DNA of 55,593 nucleotides from Chloroflexota bacterium (lineage in GTDB: Bacteria; Chloroflexota; Anaerolineae; Anaerolineales; UBA4823). Location: contig JAJUJL010000026.1 of the NCBI GenBank assembly GCA_029265355.1, forward strand, positions 1 through 55,593, in the 5' to 3' direction. Below, in pieces: positions 18,276-27,508 of the stretch; the first letter of the stretch is position 1, and every line of letters begins with the position of its first letter. The position numbers and the translations under genes are program-made. The notes beneath the pieces were generated by a model. It was not told the DNA's origin. It saw only the letters and a list, made by a program, of their open reading frames with translations, and made no database searches.

Positions 18276-18480
18276 ATTCCCTGCTTTCTATTGGGTGTGA
18301 GGTGAGCCAATTGGGCTGTACAAGAAGCGCCGCGCAGGTTGCTGGCAAATGTGTGGGCGCACAGGCATCAGCGCTACCCAATTATACTCCCTGGCCGATG
18401 GATTGCATCCATTTTGGACAGGAATTGCGCACTTTGTTTAACTCACAGCCCATTGCGCAAATCCATGCGGAATTGAATCG

Positions 18481-18508
18481 TTGAGATTATACCCATTTTG
18501 GTTATAAT
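18481..18508 (+). promoter_or_regulatory. Sigma70-type promoter for the membrane protein gene
   Basis: TTGAGA (18481-18486) and TATAAT (18503-18508) are separated by 16 bases. Transcription would begin near 18515, about 125 bases before the gene at 18640. The stretch 18276-18639 otherwise shows no gene. Confidence 0.5.
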
Positions 18509-18639
18509 TGTCGAATATTCCCCAAGGTTGCTCGCCGTGGCATGACGGTTTCACAAGCGGGAGATGATCGCTGACCAACCCTACGGGTTGGCTTTCAGGA
18601 AGACTTTCATGTGCATCGTGCACGGAGTGCGAGGAATTT

Positions 18640-19851
18640 ATGCTGACGTTCCTAAAGACCAGCCTCACCCATCGCCTGAACGCTCACCTGGCAAACCCAG
18701 CACAAGCGGCCGCCCACGAGATGCTGCGCCTGCGGTTGCTGTTTGCCATCGCCATCTTGAAGCTGCTCAATTTTATCGGCGGCGCCTGGGATATCCAATG
18801 GCACGTGGAGATCGGGCGCGACAGCCTATTCATCCCACCCCACCTGCTGGTGTTTGTGGCTTTTATCGGCGGCGTGCTGGCAGCGATCGGCCTGGTGGCC
18901 TATGAAAGCGCCCAGGCGATGCTCGGTGAACCGCCAGCGCACGCGGCGCGGCTTGGGCCATTCTACGCCCCAGGGGCGTTCTTCGGTGTGTTGGTCGGGT
19001 ACGTGCTGGCGCTGCTCTCCGCGGTGCTGGATGAGCTGTGGCACGAAATATTCGGGATCGACGCCACGCTGTGGAGCCCGCCCCATTTGTTGATCATGGC
19101 ATCGACGATGTGTGTGGATTTCAGCCTGATGCTGGGCATCACCCGTACCGCCCGGCGCTTGGGATACGGCTTCAACTGGAGCAGCCCGCTGTTTTGGGGC
19201 CTGGCGCTCACCGGCGCGTACGCCTTCGAGGCGGTGAACTTCCAGATGGGCGAAGCCTTCATCGTCGGCTACCGCGCTGGGGGGGCGGGTGTGCTGGGGC
19301 TACTCTTCCCGCTGCTGGTGGGCGTTTTCCTGCCTTTTTCGATGATGCTGCTGGTGAGATTGGCTGGGCGCTTCTGGATGGTGCTGCCGGCGATTGGGTT
19401 GGCGCTGGGCTTGCAATACCTTTCGACCGGCATTGCTGCGCTGGGCTTTGCCATCTTGAAACCTGTTTCGGTGATTGACGCCTATGTGCTGGAGAATCCC
19501 GAATCGACGGCGGCGATGGCGCGCCAGTTCGCCCGCCTGCTGGGCTTCGATGGCCTGATTGGCTTCCACCAGGCGTGGACGATGTCGCTGATGATCCCGC
19601 CGTTGGCGATCGTGGCGCTGCTGGAGCTGCTGCCCTGGGCGCGGCGCAGGCGGCTGGTCGCCGCGCCGCTGTTCTCGCTGGCAATGGTGCTCATCTCCAT
19701 GCTGCTCTTTCAACAAAAAGCGCCGCTGAACAGCTATGACATTCAGGCAGGGGATGTGGCCCTGGCAGCCGCTATCAGCGCGGCGGGTGGGCTGCTGAGC
19801 GGCTGGTTGGGTTGGCGATTGGCGTCAGCCGATGAGCGAGAGAAAGCCTAA
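18640..19851 (+). CDS. Polytopic membrane protein with twin WH...PPHLL motifs
   Basis: The 403-aa protein has about nine or ten hydrophobic helices. I do not recognise the family. Two membrane-edge segments repeat the same pattern: GAWDIQWHVEIGRD with PPHLL near residues 48-66, and AVLDELWHEIFGID with PPHLL near residues 127-150. Each pairs an Asp, a Trp-His and a Pro-Pro-His, residues that could bind metal or heme. A related tail, IPPLAIV, appears near residue 325 without the histidine. GCGAGGA precedes the ATG, and a sigma70-like promoter lies at 18481. Nothing in the neighbourhood (lipase, GH3 lipoprotein) fixes its role. Confidence 0.85.
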   Translation: MLTFLKTSLTHRLNAHLANPAQAAAHEMLRLRLLFAIAILKLLNFIGGAWDIQWHVEIGRDSLFIPPHLLVFVAFIGGVLAAIGLVAYESAQAMLGEPPAHAARLGPFYAPGAFFGVLVGYVLALLSAVLDELWHEIFGIDATLWSPPHLLIMASTMCVDFSLMLGITRTARRLGYGFNWSSPLFWGLALTGAYAFEAVNFQMGEAFIVGYRAGGAGVLGLLFPLLVGVFLPFSMMLLVRLAGRFWMVLPAIGLALGLQYLSTGIAALGFAILKPVSVIDAYVLENPESTAAMARQFARLLGFDGLIGFHQAWTMSLMIPPLAIVALLELLPWARRRRLVAAPLFSLAMVLISMLLFQQKAPLNSYDIQAGDVALAAAISAAGGLLSGWLGWRLASADEREKA

Positions 19852-20007
19852 AAACCGGTCGCTTGCAATCGATTTGGATCCATAGGCGCTGGCTGCCCCA
19901 AAATGGGGGCGATGAGATGTGGTAAGATGTTCCAGGCCGCTGAGCGGTGATCCTCCTGGCGGAGGAGAGCTGGCTCGGGCCGAATCGCGCCTGGAGACAC
20001 TGATACG

Positions 20008-21777
20008 ATGCTGCACCGCAAGCTTGCCATTTTCCTGCTGATGCTCATCCTGCTCAGCGCCTGCTCGGGGAGACTGGCGGGGGTGGAGCGCCTGGCGTAC
20101 ACGCCGCAACCGGTTACGGCGGGGGAGTTCCCGGCGCCTGCCGGGCGCGCCGCCAGTCAAACGCCCGCCGAAATCGACGCCTGGGTGGAGGGCACGCTGG
20201 CGGGGATGCCGCTGCGCCAGAAGATTGGGCAACTCATCATCACCGGTGTGCCGGACGATTTTGCCAAGCAGCGCACCTGCGAATCGATCCAGATGCTGCG
20301 CCCGGCGGGGGTCACTTTCCAATACGGCAATATCCAAAATCCCGACCAGTTGCGCGCGTTTATCCGGGAGCTGGGCGAGTGCGCCCGGCAAGCCAGCGAA
20401 ATACCGCTGCTCTTCACGCTGTCGCATGAGGGTGAGAACACGCGCTTCGCTGGCGGGATAACGCCCTTCCCCTCAGCGCTGGCGCTGGGCGCGACGGGCG
20501 AACCCGCCAATGCCTACCGGGTCTTCCTGGCAGCCGGCCGCGAGCTGCGCTACAGTGGGATCAACATGGTGCTGGGTCCGGTGGCAGACGTGCTGAGCGA
20601 GCTGGACAACCTGGTGATCCACGACCGGACCTTTGGCGGCGACCCGCAGCAGGTGAGCCGCTTTGTCGAGCAAGCCACCCTGGGATATGAGCAGGCTGGT
20701 TTGATCCCGGTGCTTAAGCATTTCCCCGGGCATGGGGGTGTGGCGGAAGATTCGCACGAGGAGCTGCCCGTGGACCACGCCAGCCGGGAGCGGCTGATGG
20801 CGGAGCACCTGCCGCCCTTCCGCAGCGGAATGCAGGCAGGGGCGCCGGTGATCATGCTCAGCCACATCGCCTATCCCGCCATCTCCGGCTCGGAGACCTC
20901 GGCGACGCTCTCCCCGGAGATGATGCGCTTCCTGCGCGGCGAGCTGGGTTACCGCGGGGTGGTCTTGAGCGACTCGATGCGCATGAAAGCGGTCAACACC
21001 GCTGCCCGCGGGGTGGAGCAGGCCTCCGTGCAGGCGATCCAGGCCGGCGTGGACTTGCTGCTGTTGAACGAGCCCAGCCAGGCGCGGCTGGCGCGCAATG
21101 CCCTGGTGGAGGCGGTGGATAAAGGTCGCTTGAGCCGGGAGCGGGTGGATGAGGCTGTGCGCCGGGTGCTGACGCTGAAGGCGATCTGGGGAGTGGCTTT
21201 CCCGGCTGAAGGGCAGGCGCCCGAACCGGACTGGGAGGAACACGCCGCGCTGCTGCAAGACATCGGGCTGCGCATACCGGCGCTGGTGAAGGACGAACTG
21301 AACCACGTGCCGCTGCCGGCGGCGGCGAAGACGATCCTGCTGATTGCGCCGGAAAAAGATTGGGATTTTTACAGCCGGCTGGCGCAGGCGCTGGAGGCGC
21401 AGGGGCGGCGGGTGGAGATGGTTTTCTATTCTGCGCCGTGGGATGGCGCGGGGGAAGACGAGGCGCTGATCGCCAGCCTGCAGGCCCGGGCCGCGCAGAG
21501 CGACCTGGCGCTGGTGTTCACGTGGCAGGCGCACCTTCTGCGAGCCACGCCGGCCGGCGCCTGGCAGGTGAAGCTGGTGCAGGCGCTGCAAGCCACCGGT
21601 CGCTCGCTGGTGGTGGTGGCGTTTGCCTCGCCCACCGACTTGCTCAGCTTTCCCGAAATCCCCTCCTTCATAGCGATGCTGGGCTCGACGCCCGGCCAGC
21701 AGCGGGCGGTGATCGAGGGACTGACCGGGGAGAGGCCGCTGCAAGGCAGCGTACCGTTGCCGGGGTTATTGCCATAA
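20008..21777 (+). CDS. GH3-family beta-N-acetylhexosaminidase-like lipoprotein
   Basis: The 589-aa protein has a lipoprotein signal (lipobox LSAC) followed by a glycoside hydrolase family 3 TIM barrel. NagZ-like motifs are present: KHFPGHGGVAEDSHEELP, which carries the His used as acid/base in NagZ enzymes, and GVVLSDSMRMKAV with the candidate nucleophile Asp. Family members release N-acetylglucosamine from peptidoglycan fragments or other glycans. A C-terminal Rossmann-like region of about 180 residues follows, as in longer GH3 enzymes. It should be anchored outside the cytoplasmic membrane. GGAGACACTGATACG precedes the ATG. The 156 bases upstream hold a small GCCCC/GGGGC hairpin and no gene. 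Confidence 0.9.
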   Translation: MLHRKLAIFLLMLILLSACSGRLAGVERLAYTPQPVTAGEFPAPAGRAASQTPAEIDAWVEGTLAGMPLRQKIGQLIITGVPDDFAKQRTCESIQMLRPAGVTFQYGNIQNPDQLRAFIRELGECARQASEIPLLFTLSHEGENTRFAGGITPFPSALALGATGEPANAYRVFLAAGRELRYSGINMVLGPVADVLSELDNLVIHDRTFGGDPQQVSRFVEQATLGYEQAGLIPVLKHFPGHGGVAEDSHEELPVDHASRERLMAEHLPPFRSGMQAGAPVIMLSHIAYPAISGSETSATLSPEMMRFLRGELGYRGVVLSDSMRMKAVNTAARGVEQASVQAIQAGVDLLLLNEPSQARLARNALVEAVDKGRLSRERVDEAVRRVLTLKAIWGVAFPAEGQAPEPDWEEHAALLQDIGLRIPALVKDELNHVPLPAAAKTILLIAPEKDWDFYSRLAQALEAQGRRVEMVFYSAPWDGAGEDEALIASLQARAAQSDLALVFTWQAHLLRATPAGAWQVKLVQALQATGRSLVVVAFASPTDLLSFPEIPSFIAMLGSTPGQQRAVIEGLTGERPLQGSVPLPGLLP

Positions 21778-21783
21778 GTGGTA

Positions 21784-21835
21784 GGACCGGCTGTTAGCCG
21801 GTCCGGGAAGCGGGCAGGCTAACAGCTTGCCCTAC
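21784..21835. repeat. Twin-hairpin intergenic element
   Basis: GGACCGGCT-GTT-AGCCGGTCC is a perfect 9-bp hairpin (21784-21804). It is followed by GGGCAGGCT-AAC-AGCTTGCCC (21812-21832) with one mismatch. The second hairpin is the same unit that occurs three times inside the phage protease-capsid gene at 30606-30696. It sits seven bases after the GH3 stop and could help end transcription. A TATAAT at 21847-21852 follows and may be the -10 of the transporter gene. Confidence 0.75.
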
Positions 21836-21899
21836 AGAGGGGATAGTATAATAACTGCCGTTGTATCGCTGAGCAGTTCAGCAAATTACTGAGAAGCGC

Positions 21900-23813
21900 A
21901 TGGCTAAAACCAACATCAAAGAAATCCTGATCGGTAAGCCTTTTCCCACCAGCATGGATGTGCACGAGCGGTTGGACAAAGTGCGCGCCCTGGCGGTGTT
22001 CGCCTCCGACCCGATCAGCTCCAACGCTTACGCCACCGAAGCGATCATGAGCGTGCTGATTTTGCTGGGTTCCCAGGCGCTGTCCATTACGATGCCGGTC
22101 GGGCTGGCAGTAGCCGGGTTGGTGCTGCTGGTGGTCTTCAGCTACATCCAGACCATCCTGCATTATCCTGGAGGCGGCGGGGCGTACATTGTTGCGAAAG
22201 ATAACCTGGGACGCTTCCCTTCGCTGGTTGCAGGCGCAGCGCTGATGACCGATTACATACTGACCGTATCGGTCTCGGTTTCGGCGGGCGTGCGGGCCAT
22301 CACCTCGGCTTTTCCGGAGCTGTTCGAGTTCCGCGTGATGATTGCGCTGGGTGCCATCGCAGTACTGACCTGGATTAACCTGCGCGGGGTGCGTGAAAGC
22401 GGCACGATATTCGCAGTACCCACTTATGCCTTCGTCAGCGGCGTGTGGCTGGTGATCGCCATCGGTTTGGTGCGCTATGGGGGCTGGTTTGGCGCGCCGC
22501 CGATACCGGTGGTGGAGGAAATCATCCCCGCGACGGTTTCGGTGACTGGCTTTGCCTACGCCTGGCTCATTCTGCGGGCGTTCGCCGGCGGCTGCACCGC
22601 CTTGACCGGTATCGAGGCCATCAGCGACGGCGTGCAGGCGTTCAAACCGCCGGAATCGAAAAACGCCGCCCTGACGATGGTCGCCATGGGGTTGATGGCG
22701 ATGTCGCTGTTCCTGGGCATCACTTTCCTCTCGACGCACATCGGCCTGGTGCCAACCGAGACCGACAGCATCCTATCGCAGATGACCCGACGGGTGGCTG
22801 GGAGCGGCCCGTTGTACTACTGGGTGCAGTTTTTCACCGCCATGATCTTGATCCTGGCAGCCAATACCGCCTACCAGGATTTTCCGCGCATCAGCTATTT
22901 CCTGGCAAGGGACAACTTCCTGCCGCGCTGGATGCAGAACCGCGGCGACCGGCTGGTGTTCAGCTCAGGCATCCTGGTGCTGGCGCTGATCGCCTCGCTG
23001 CTGATCATCTTTTTCCAGGCCAACGAAATTGCCATGCTGCCGCTGTATGCCCTGGGGGTGATGCTCAGCTTCAGCATTTCGCAAAGCGGTATGTTCCGCC
23101 TGATGGGGCGCATCGCGCATCTGAAGCCTGGAGAGACGCTGCAAACCGAGGTGACCGAGATCCACTACGAGCGCAATGCAAAGTGGAAGCGCGTGCTGAA
23201 TGCGCTGGGTGCAACGGTGACGTTTTCGGTGTTCATTGTCCTGGCCAGCACCAAGTTCCTGGACGGCGCCTGGATTGTGCTGTTGATCATTCCGCTGTTG
23301 ATCTTCATGTTCTACTCGATCCACGCCCACTACGAGCGCGTCTCACGGGCACTGAGCACGCGCAACCTGACCGCTGAACAGCTCTCTGAAGTGGCAGACG
23401 TGGTGATCGTGCCGATCGCGGATGTGCACCGCGGCACACTGCGCGCCCTGACCTATGCCCGCCGGCTCTCGAACGATGTGCGCGCCCTGTGCGTGGTCAC
23501 TTCGCAAGAGATGAAGGAGCGCTTGCTGCGCCGCTGGGCGCGCTTTCCGAGCATCACCGAGGGCATCCAACTGGTGACCATCGACTACGACTACCGCGAC
23601 GTGCTGCCGCCAATCGTCGAATATATCGAACGCGTGAACAACATCGAGTTTCCGGAGAAGCTCACCACGGTGGTAGTGCCGGAGTTCGTGCCGACCTATG
23701 CCATTGGCGGTTTTCTGCACAACCAGACTGCCAACAGGCTCAGGCGCGAGCTGCGCAAGTACAAAGATATCGTGGTGATCGATATTCCGATCCACATCGA
23801 TTCGAAGATCTAA
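21900..23813 (+). CDS. APC-superfamily transporter, KimA/YdaO-like
   Basis: The 637-aa protein has about twelve membrane helices and a C-terminal cytoplasmic domain of about 170 residues. Helix one has FASDPISSNAYATEAIM, the unwound-helix motif of APC transporters that resembles KimA (YdaO) potassium importers. HYPGGGGAYIVAKDNLG is the conserved APC loop. KimA is a proton-coupled potassium importer inhibited by c-di-AMP in Firmicutes; substrate and control here are inferred, and an amino-acid substrate is the alternative. The C-terminal domain (VADVVIVPIADVHRGTLRAL...) looks like a USP-type or regulatory fold. No riboswitch was seen in the short leader. Confidence 0.85.
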   Translation: MAKTNIKEILIGKPFPTSMDVHERLDKVRALAVFASDPISSNAYATEAIMSVLILLGSQALSITMPVGLAVAGLVLLVVFSYIQTILHYPGGGGAYIVAKDNLGRFPSLVAGAALMTDYILTVSVSVSAGVRAITSAFPELFEFRVMIALGAIAVLTWINLRGVRESGTIFAVPTYAFVSGVWLVIAIGLVRYGGWFGAPPIPVVEEIIPATVSVTGFAYAWLILRAFAGGCTALTGIEAISDGVQAFKPPESKNAALTMVAMGLMAMSLFLGITFLSTHIGLVPTETDSILSQMTRRVAGSGPLYYWVQFFTAMILILAANTAYQDFPRISYFLARDNFLPRWMQNRGDRLVFSSGILVLALIASLLIIFFQANEIAMLPLYALGVMLSFSISQSGMFRLMGRIAHLKPGETLQTEVTEIHYERNAKWKRVLNALGATVTFSVFIVLASTKFLDGAWIVLLIIPLLIFMFYSIHAHYERVSRALSTRNLTAEQLSEVADVVIVPIADVHRGTLRALTYARRLSNDVRALCVVTSQEMKERLLRRWARFPSITEGIQLVTIDYDYRDVLPPIVEYIERVNNIEFPEKLTTVVVPEFVPTYAIGGFLHNQTANRLRRELRKYKDIVVIDIPIHIDSKI

Positions 23814-23902
23814 GGGCCGGGAGCCACCTACCCCCAGCCCCTCCCTTCAGGGAGGGGCATTAAGGCATCCAGGGATAGGGGACTGTCAAGCACGTCTATC
23901 CA

Positions 23903-26281
23903 TCAGCGAGTGAGCATGGGCAGGTAGAGCTTTGCCGTATCATCGTTCAGGATGGTGCCCAGCCCAGAGGCTCCGTAGATCGACACCGGAGAGGCGTTGC
24001 TGAGGGTGAAGCTGAAGACTTCGTCCAGTTCGTAAGCCGTATCGCCGTAGATGACCACGGGCACATCGAGGCTGGTCACTCCGGGCGCAAAATTGAGACT
24101 ACCGGAGGTTTCGCTGTAATCGACGCCCGGGGTGGCAAAGTTGCCGCCCACGCCGCTGGAGGTGGCGTAATCCACGGTGACCGCAAAGGCTGCCGGGCGG
24201 GTCAGAACCACGGTGAAGATCAACTGCGACGTTCCACTGTCGCCCTCCTGCACGCCCGGGCTGGCATTGACCGACACCTGGGCGATGTCGTCATCCACGA
24301 TCACACCGCTGCCGGAGTTGTCCGCCAGGGCGGCGTTGGTCGGGCTGCTGAGGGTGACAAAGAAGTCCTCCTGGGCGCCTTCATCGATGAGATCCCCGGC
24401 GATGGTCACGGCGATGGTGCGGCTGGTTTGCCCGGGATTGAAAGTGAGCGAGCCGCTGGCAGTGGTGTAATCGCTGCCGCTGCTGGCGCTGCCGTTGGCG
24501 GTGGTGTAGTTGACCGTCACCGCCTGGGCAGCCGCGGGGGACAGGCTGACGGTGAAAGTGGCGGTGGTGGTGCCCGAGTCGCCTTCGTTCACATTGACAT
24601 CGTTGATCGACAGGGAAGAGAGACCATCGTCGTCGATGATCGTGCCGACGCCCTGGCCGATGATGATATCCGCGTTCACGGCGTTGGACAGGTTGACGAG
24701 GAAATCCTCGTCAGGCTCGTCATTGGCGTCGCCGGTCACCGAGACGGTGATCGTTTGGGAGGACTGGCCGGGAGCAAAGTTGAGCGTACCGCTGGCGGCG
24801 GTGTAATCGCTGCCAGCGAGGGCGGCGCCGTTGGCGGTGGAGTAGTCCACCGAGACGGGTTGGGTGCTGGTGGGCGCCAGGGTGACGGTGAAGATGGCGT
24901 TGGTGGTTCCGCTGTTGCCTTCGGTGAGAGAGATATTGTCAATGGCAAGCTGGTTGCGAGCCTCGAAGGCGCCTTTGTCGCAGGTGGCAGTGCCGTCGTT
25001 ATCGCCGTCCACCGGGCGGGCAATGCCGCGCTGGTCGGTGGCGGGGCAGGCGCTGTTATTGCCGTGGTCGATGGCCGGGCTGCCCGGCAGCAGGGCGTGG
25101 GTCTGCGTGCTGCCGCCATAGGCGCCCAGGGGGCTCAACAGCGGATCGAGATTCAATACGTCCCCGGGCTGGGTGAAGCTGCAGAAATTGTCGCTGGACA
25201 AGTTATTGCCCAGCGAGGTCCACACGCCGGAAGCCAGGCAGTTGCGCCCGCCGTTGTTGGCGACGATGGTATTTTGGATGGTCATCGTGGCGTTGCTGTT
25301 GGCGATGCCGCCGTAGCGCGTACCACCGCCGATCACCTGGTTGTTGGCGATGGTGCTGTTCAGCACCGTGGTCTGCGTGCCTGGATCCAGGCTGGCCAGG
25401 CCGACGTAGTTGGGGGCGATGTTGCCGCTGATGGTCACGTTGGTCAGGGAGAGGGTGGCCAGGCTGTTCAGTACGCCGGCGGCATAGGAGTCGGCGGTGT
25501 TGCCAGAGATGGTGACATTCACCAGGTCGGCGGTTCCGCTTCCAACGACGAGTCCGCCGCCAAACTGGCTGACGCTGTTGCCGCTCAGGGTCGTATCCTG
25601 GAGATAGAGAGAATTCATGCTGTATATCCCGCCGCCCTGGCTGGCGGTATTATCCGCGATCAGGGTCTGGGTGGCGGTCATGACGCCCTGGTTCCACATC
25701 ATCACACCGCCGCCGGTGGCAGCCGCGGTGTTGCTGATCACCTGGCTGTCTTGCAGCAGCAGTGTGCCGGCGTTGAAGATGCCCCCACCGTACTGGCTGC
25801 TGGTGTTGTTGGCGACGGTGACCGATTGAAGGGTGAGAAGCCCCAGGTTATAGATGCCGCCGCCGCCCAGGCCGCTGGCGACGCCGTTGCGAACGGTGAG
25901 ATCGGCCAGGGTGATATTGGCGATGCCGGCGGTTTGCAGGACGTACTGAGCATGGTTGCCATCCAGGAAGGTGCTGCCAGCGCCAACGCCCTGCAGGGTG
26001 AGCGCCAGGGAAATGTCGAGGCTTTCGATGTAGACGCCGGCGGCGATCTGGATGGTGTCGCCGTTGGCAGCCCTGGAGACGGCCTGGTTGATGGTCAGGC
26101 AGGCGGTAGCGGGGGTGAGGCAGTCGTCGGCGTCATTGCCGGTGGCGGCGTCCACGTACCAGGTGGTGGCAGTCGGGGCGGCGAGGGAAGGGTGGGAGAA
26201 CAGACCGATGGCGAGTAAGCTGACCAGCACAAGAAGCGAGAGCACCCATTTTAGCGAGGGAAGAGGAAGGACTGCGCGCAC
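23903..26281 (-). CDS. Secreted beta-helix protein with three Calx-beta domains
   Basis: The 792-aa protein has a signal peptide (ends LAAP), a TTWYVDAATGNDADD cap and a right-handed parallel beta-helix (about 45-400) with repeated GGGIYN and TISGN turns. A choice-of-anchor-Q-like segment (LDPLLSPLGAYGGSTQTHALLPGSPAIDHG) follows. Three Calx-beta domains come next (about 440-550, 555-665, 668-780), each with an acidic TEGN/NEGD/QEGD start and a SGSDYT-like turn. The protein ends AKLYLPMLTR, a tail type shared by other secreted proteins in this window. Calx-beta domains bind calcium; the likely role is adhesion or surface structure. GTG at 26281 is chosen because GGAGG stands five bases before it; the TTG at 26293 lacks such a site. 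Confidence 0.88.
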   Translation of the reverse strand: MRAVLPLPSLKWVLSLLVLVSLLAIGLFSHPSLAAPTATTWYVDAATGNDADDCLTPATACLTINQAVSRAANGDTIQIAAGVYIESLDISLALTLQGVGAGSTFLDGNHAQYVLQTAGIANITLADLTVRNGVASGLGGGGIYNLGLLTLQSVTVANNTSSQYGGGIFNAGTLLLQDSQVISNTAAATGGGVMMWNQGVMTATQTLIADNTASQGGGIYSMNSLYLQDTTLSGNSVSQFGGGLVVGSGTADLVNVTISGNTADSYAAGVLNSLATLSLTNVTISGNIAPNYVGLASLDPGTQTTVLNSTIANNQVIGGGTRYGGIANSNATMTIQNTIVANNGGRNCLASGVWTSLGNNLSSDNFCSFTQPGDVLNLDPLLSPLGAYGGSTQTHALLPGSPAIDHGNNSACPATDQRGIARPVDGDNDGTATCDKGAFEARNQLAIDNISLTEGNSGTTNAIFTVTLAPTSTQPVSVDYSTANGAALAGSDYTAASGTLNFAPGQSSQTITVSVTGDANDEPDEDFLVNLSNAVNADIIIGQGVGTIIDDDGLSSLSINDVNVNEGDSGTTTATFTVSLSPAAAQAVTVNYTTANGSASSGSDYTTASGSLTFNPGQTSRTIAVTIAGDLIDEGAQEDFFVTLSSPTNAALADNSGSGVIVDDDIAQVSVNASPGVQEGDSGTSQLIFTVVLTRPAAFAVTVDYATSSGVGGNFATPGVDYSETSGSLNFAPGVTSLDVPVVIYGDTAYELDEVFSFTLSNASPVSIYGASGLGTILNDDTAKLYLPMLTR

Positions 26282-26337
26282 AACTGCCTCCAAGCGTAGA
26301 AGATATGGGATTGGGACGGGCCACTGATGAAGGTTAT

Positions 26338-26420
26338 TTCCATTCCCGGAGGGCTTGCTCCCTGGCGGTGCTCCGGGGGATGGAATGGAGGGGATTATAA
26401 CACGATAAAGGTGGTGTTAT
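26338..26420 (-). promoter_or_regulatory. Hairpins and -10 element upstream of the Calx-beta gene
   Basis: TTCCATTCCCGGAG pairs with CTCCGGGGGATGGAA across the leader. Further up, ATAACAC (26397-26403) and GTGTTAT (26414-26420) form a perfect inverted repeat. It overlaps a minus-strand TATAAT (26399-26394). No good -35 element was found. The arrangement suggests a controlled promoter, but it is only a candidate. Confidence 0.35.
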
Positions 26421-26580
26421 AGATCATATTAGTCTAATTCGCAGCCCCGGAGCAGAGAAACAATCTTTCACGCGACCCGGTGGGCGACCCACCTTGTGCG
26501 CTCGTGTGTGGGCGCATGAAGCAGATGTCGATCGCCATGCAGTCGCGGCAGCAGGTTGACTTCCACGCCGGCGCTGGTGT

Positions 26581-26775
26581 GGCACGACACGGATTTGGGC
26601 AAGGATGACACGGATTGGCGGTCGGGGTGAAGTGCTTGGTGAGGCATGACGCGATTTGGGCAAGGATGACACGGGGCAAGGCAGGCTCGGTGGGGCACGA
26701 CACAGATTTGAACACGGATGACACGGATTGGCGGTCGGGGTGAAGTGCTTGGTGAGGCACGACGTGGAGTTGTTC
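26581..26775. repeat. Degenerate direct repeats built on an ATCCGTGTCATCC-like unit
   Basis: Units beginning GGCACGACACGGATT or close variants start at 26581, 26643, 26694 and 26756 (spacing 62, 51 and 62). Two of them share the same 60-bp body containing GCGGTCGGGGTGAAGTGC. On the minus strand the core reads ATCCGTGTCATCC..., and another copy, AATCCGTGTATCCGTG, lies at 27029-27059. The reading frames here arise from the repeat and were not taken as genes. Confidence 0.75.
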
Positions 26776-26849
26776 ACGGAGGACACGGGGTGAATGGAGG
26801 GGAATAGAGTTCGCGCTGGAAGGGCGAGTACCTAAATCCAACACCTTAT

Positions 26850-26961
26850 TTGACCTTAGCGGTCATTGCGAGACCAGCGTCGGGTGTTTTTTACACGCCT
26901 GTGCTGGTCGTGGGAATCTCCTATCAGATCATTTTGCAGAGCCCACATCGTGCGAGCAGCT
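26850..26961 (-). repeat. Dispersed structured element, copy 1
   Basis: Read on the minus strand it runs GCTGCTCGCACGATGTGGGC..., AAAATGATCTGATAGGAG, GACCAGCACAGGCGTG..., GCTGGTCTCGCAATGACC. GACCAGC and GCTGGTC form its central stem. Other copies are at 40185-40295, 48371-48470 and 48545-48650 on the plus strand, and a fragment at 34537-34580. It is one of several repeats in the 26294-27079 stretch, which has no recognisable gene. Confidence 0.85.
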
Positions 26962-27079
26962 TATCTTTTATTACGCCACGGCGAGAAGGCGCGAGCGTGA
27001 TCCAGGGGGCATTGGTCCGAAGAATCCAATCCGTGTATCCGTGTTAAAAATCCGTGTCGGGCGACTTTCAACTCCCCAC

Positions 27080-27108
27080 TTGTACCAGAACATTTGTTCT
27101 GGTATTCT
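27080..27108 (+). promoter_or_regulatory. Phage-operon promoter with LexA-type operator in its spacer
   Basis: TTGTAC (27080-27085) and TATTCT (27103-27108) are separated by exactly 17 bases. The spacer and hexamer edges form a perfect palindrome, TACCAGAACA (27083-27092) / TGTTCTGGTA (27095-27104). At its centre is GAAC-N4-GTTC, the LexA box known from Gram-positive bacteria and reported for some Chloroflexi. Bound LexA would block RNA polymerase directly. The virus-derived genes begin at 27179, so DNA damage probably switches on the whole cassette. A GC-rich stem-loop around GGCTTCGCC (about 27131-27162) lies in the leader. Confidence 0.75.
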
Positions 27109-27178
27109 AAGCACAAACAGTGATCTTTGGGGTGTATGCGGCGGCTTCGCCTGCGCACCCCCCCACGGAGGTCTTCCC

Positions 27179-27508
27179 ATGTCCCTCGACAATTTTCACC
27201 TCGACCCCGCCACGCTGCTGGTGATCGTCTTTGGCCTGGTGGAGTTTGCCAAGCAGCTCGGGGCGCGCGGCAATGGGCTGCGCCTGCTCTCGATGGCGCT
27301 GGGCGTAACGTTGGCGGTGCTCTATCGGCTGGCCCTGGCGTATCCACACGCCGCCCCGTGGATCGAGACGGCGTTTTTCGGATTGGCAGCCGGGTTGGCG
27401 GCTTCGGGTGTGTACAGCTTCGTCAACCAGCGCCTGCCGGTCAATGCGCTCAAGGCCAGGCGGCGCGACCCGCTGCTTGGCGCGGTTCCGGGAGATCCGT
27501 TGCGATGA
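27179..27508 (+). CDS. Small membrane protein, holin candidate
   Basis: The 109-aa protein has three hydrophobic stretches (about 10-24, 37-52 and 60-82) and a basic tail (KARRRDPLL). The size and position at the head of a virus-derived operon fit a holin, which makes lesions in the cell membrane for lysis, but no sequence signature proves it. ATG 27179 is chosen because GGAGG precedes it; the upstream in-frame extension is non-coding leader. The stop overlaps the next start (ATGA), so the two genes are translationally coupled. It is the first gene after the LexA-type promoter. Confidence 0.7.
   Translation: MSLDNFHLDPATLLVIVFGLVEFAKQLGARGNGLRLLSMALGVTLAVLYRLALAYPHAAPWIETAFFGLAAGLAASGVYSFVNQRLPVNALKARRRDPLLGAVPGDPLR

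Noticed and set aside
26424-26844. Overlapping 76-136-aa frames on the minus strand
   Set aside because: They are translations of the ATCCGTGTCATCC-type direct repeats (PCHPC-like repeats) and have no ribosome sites.
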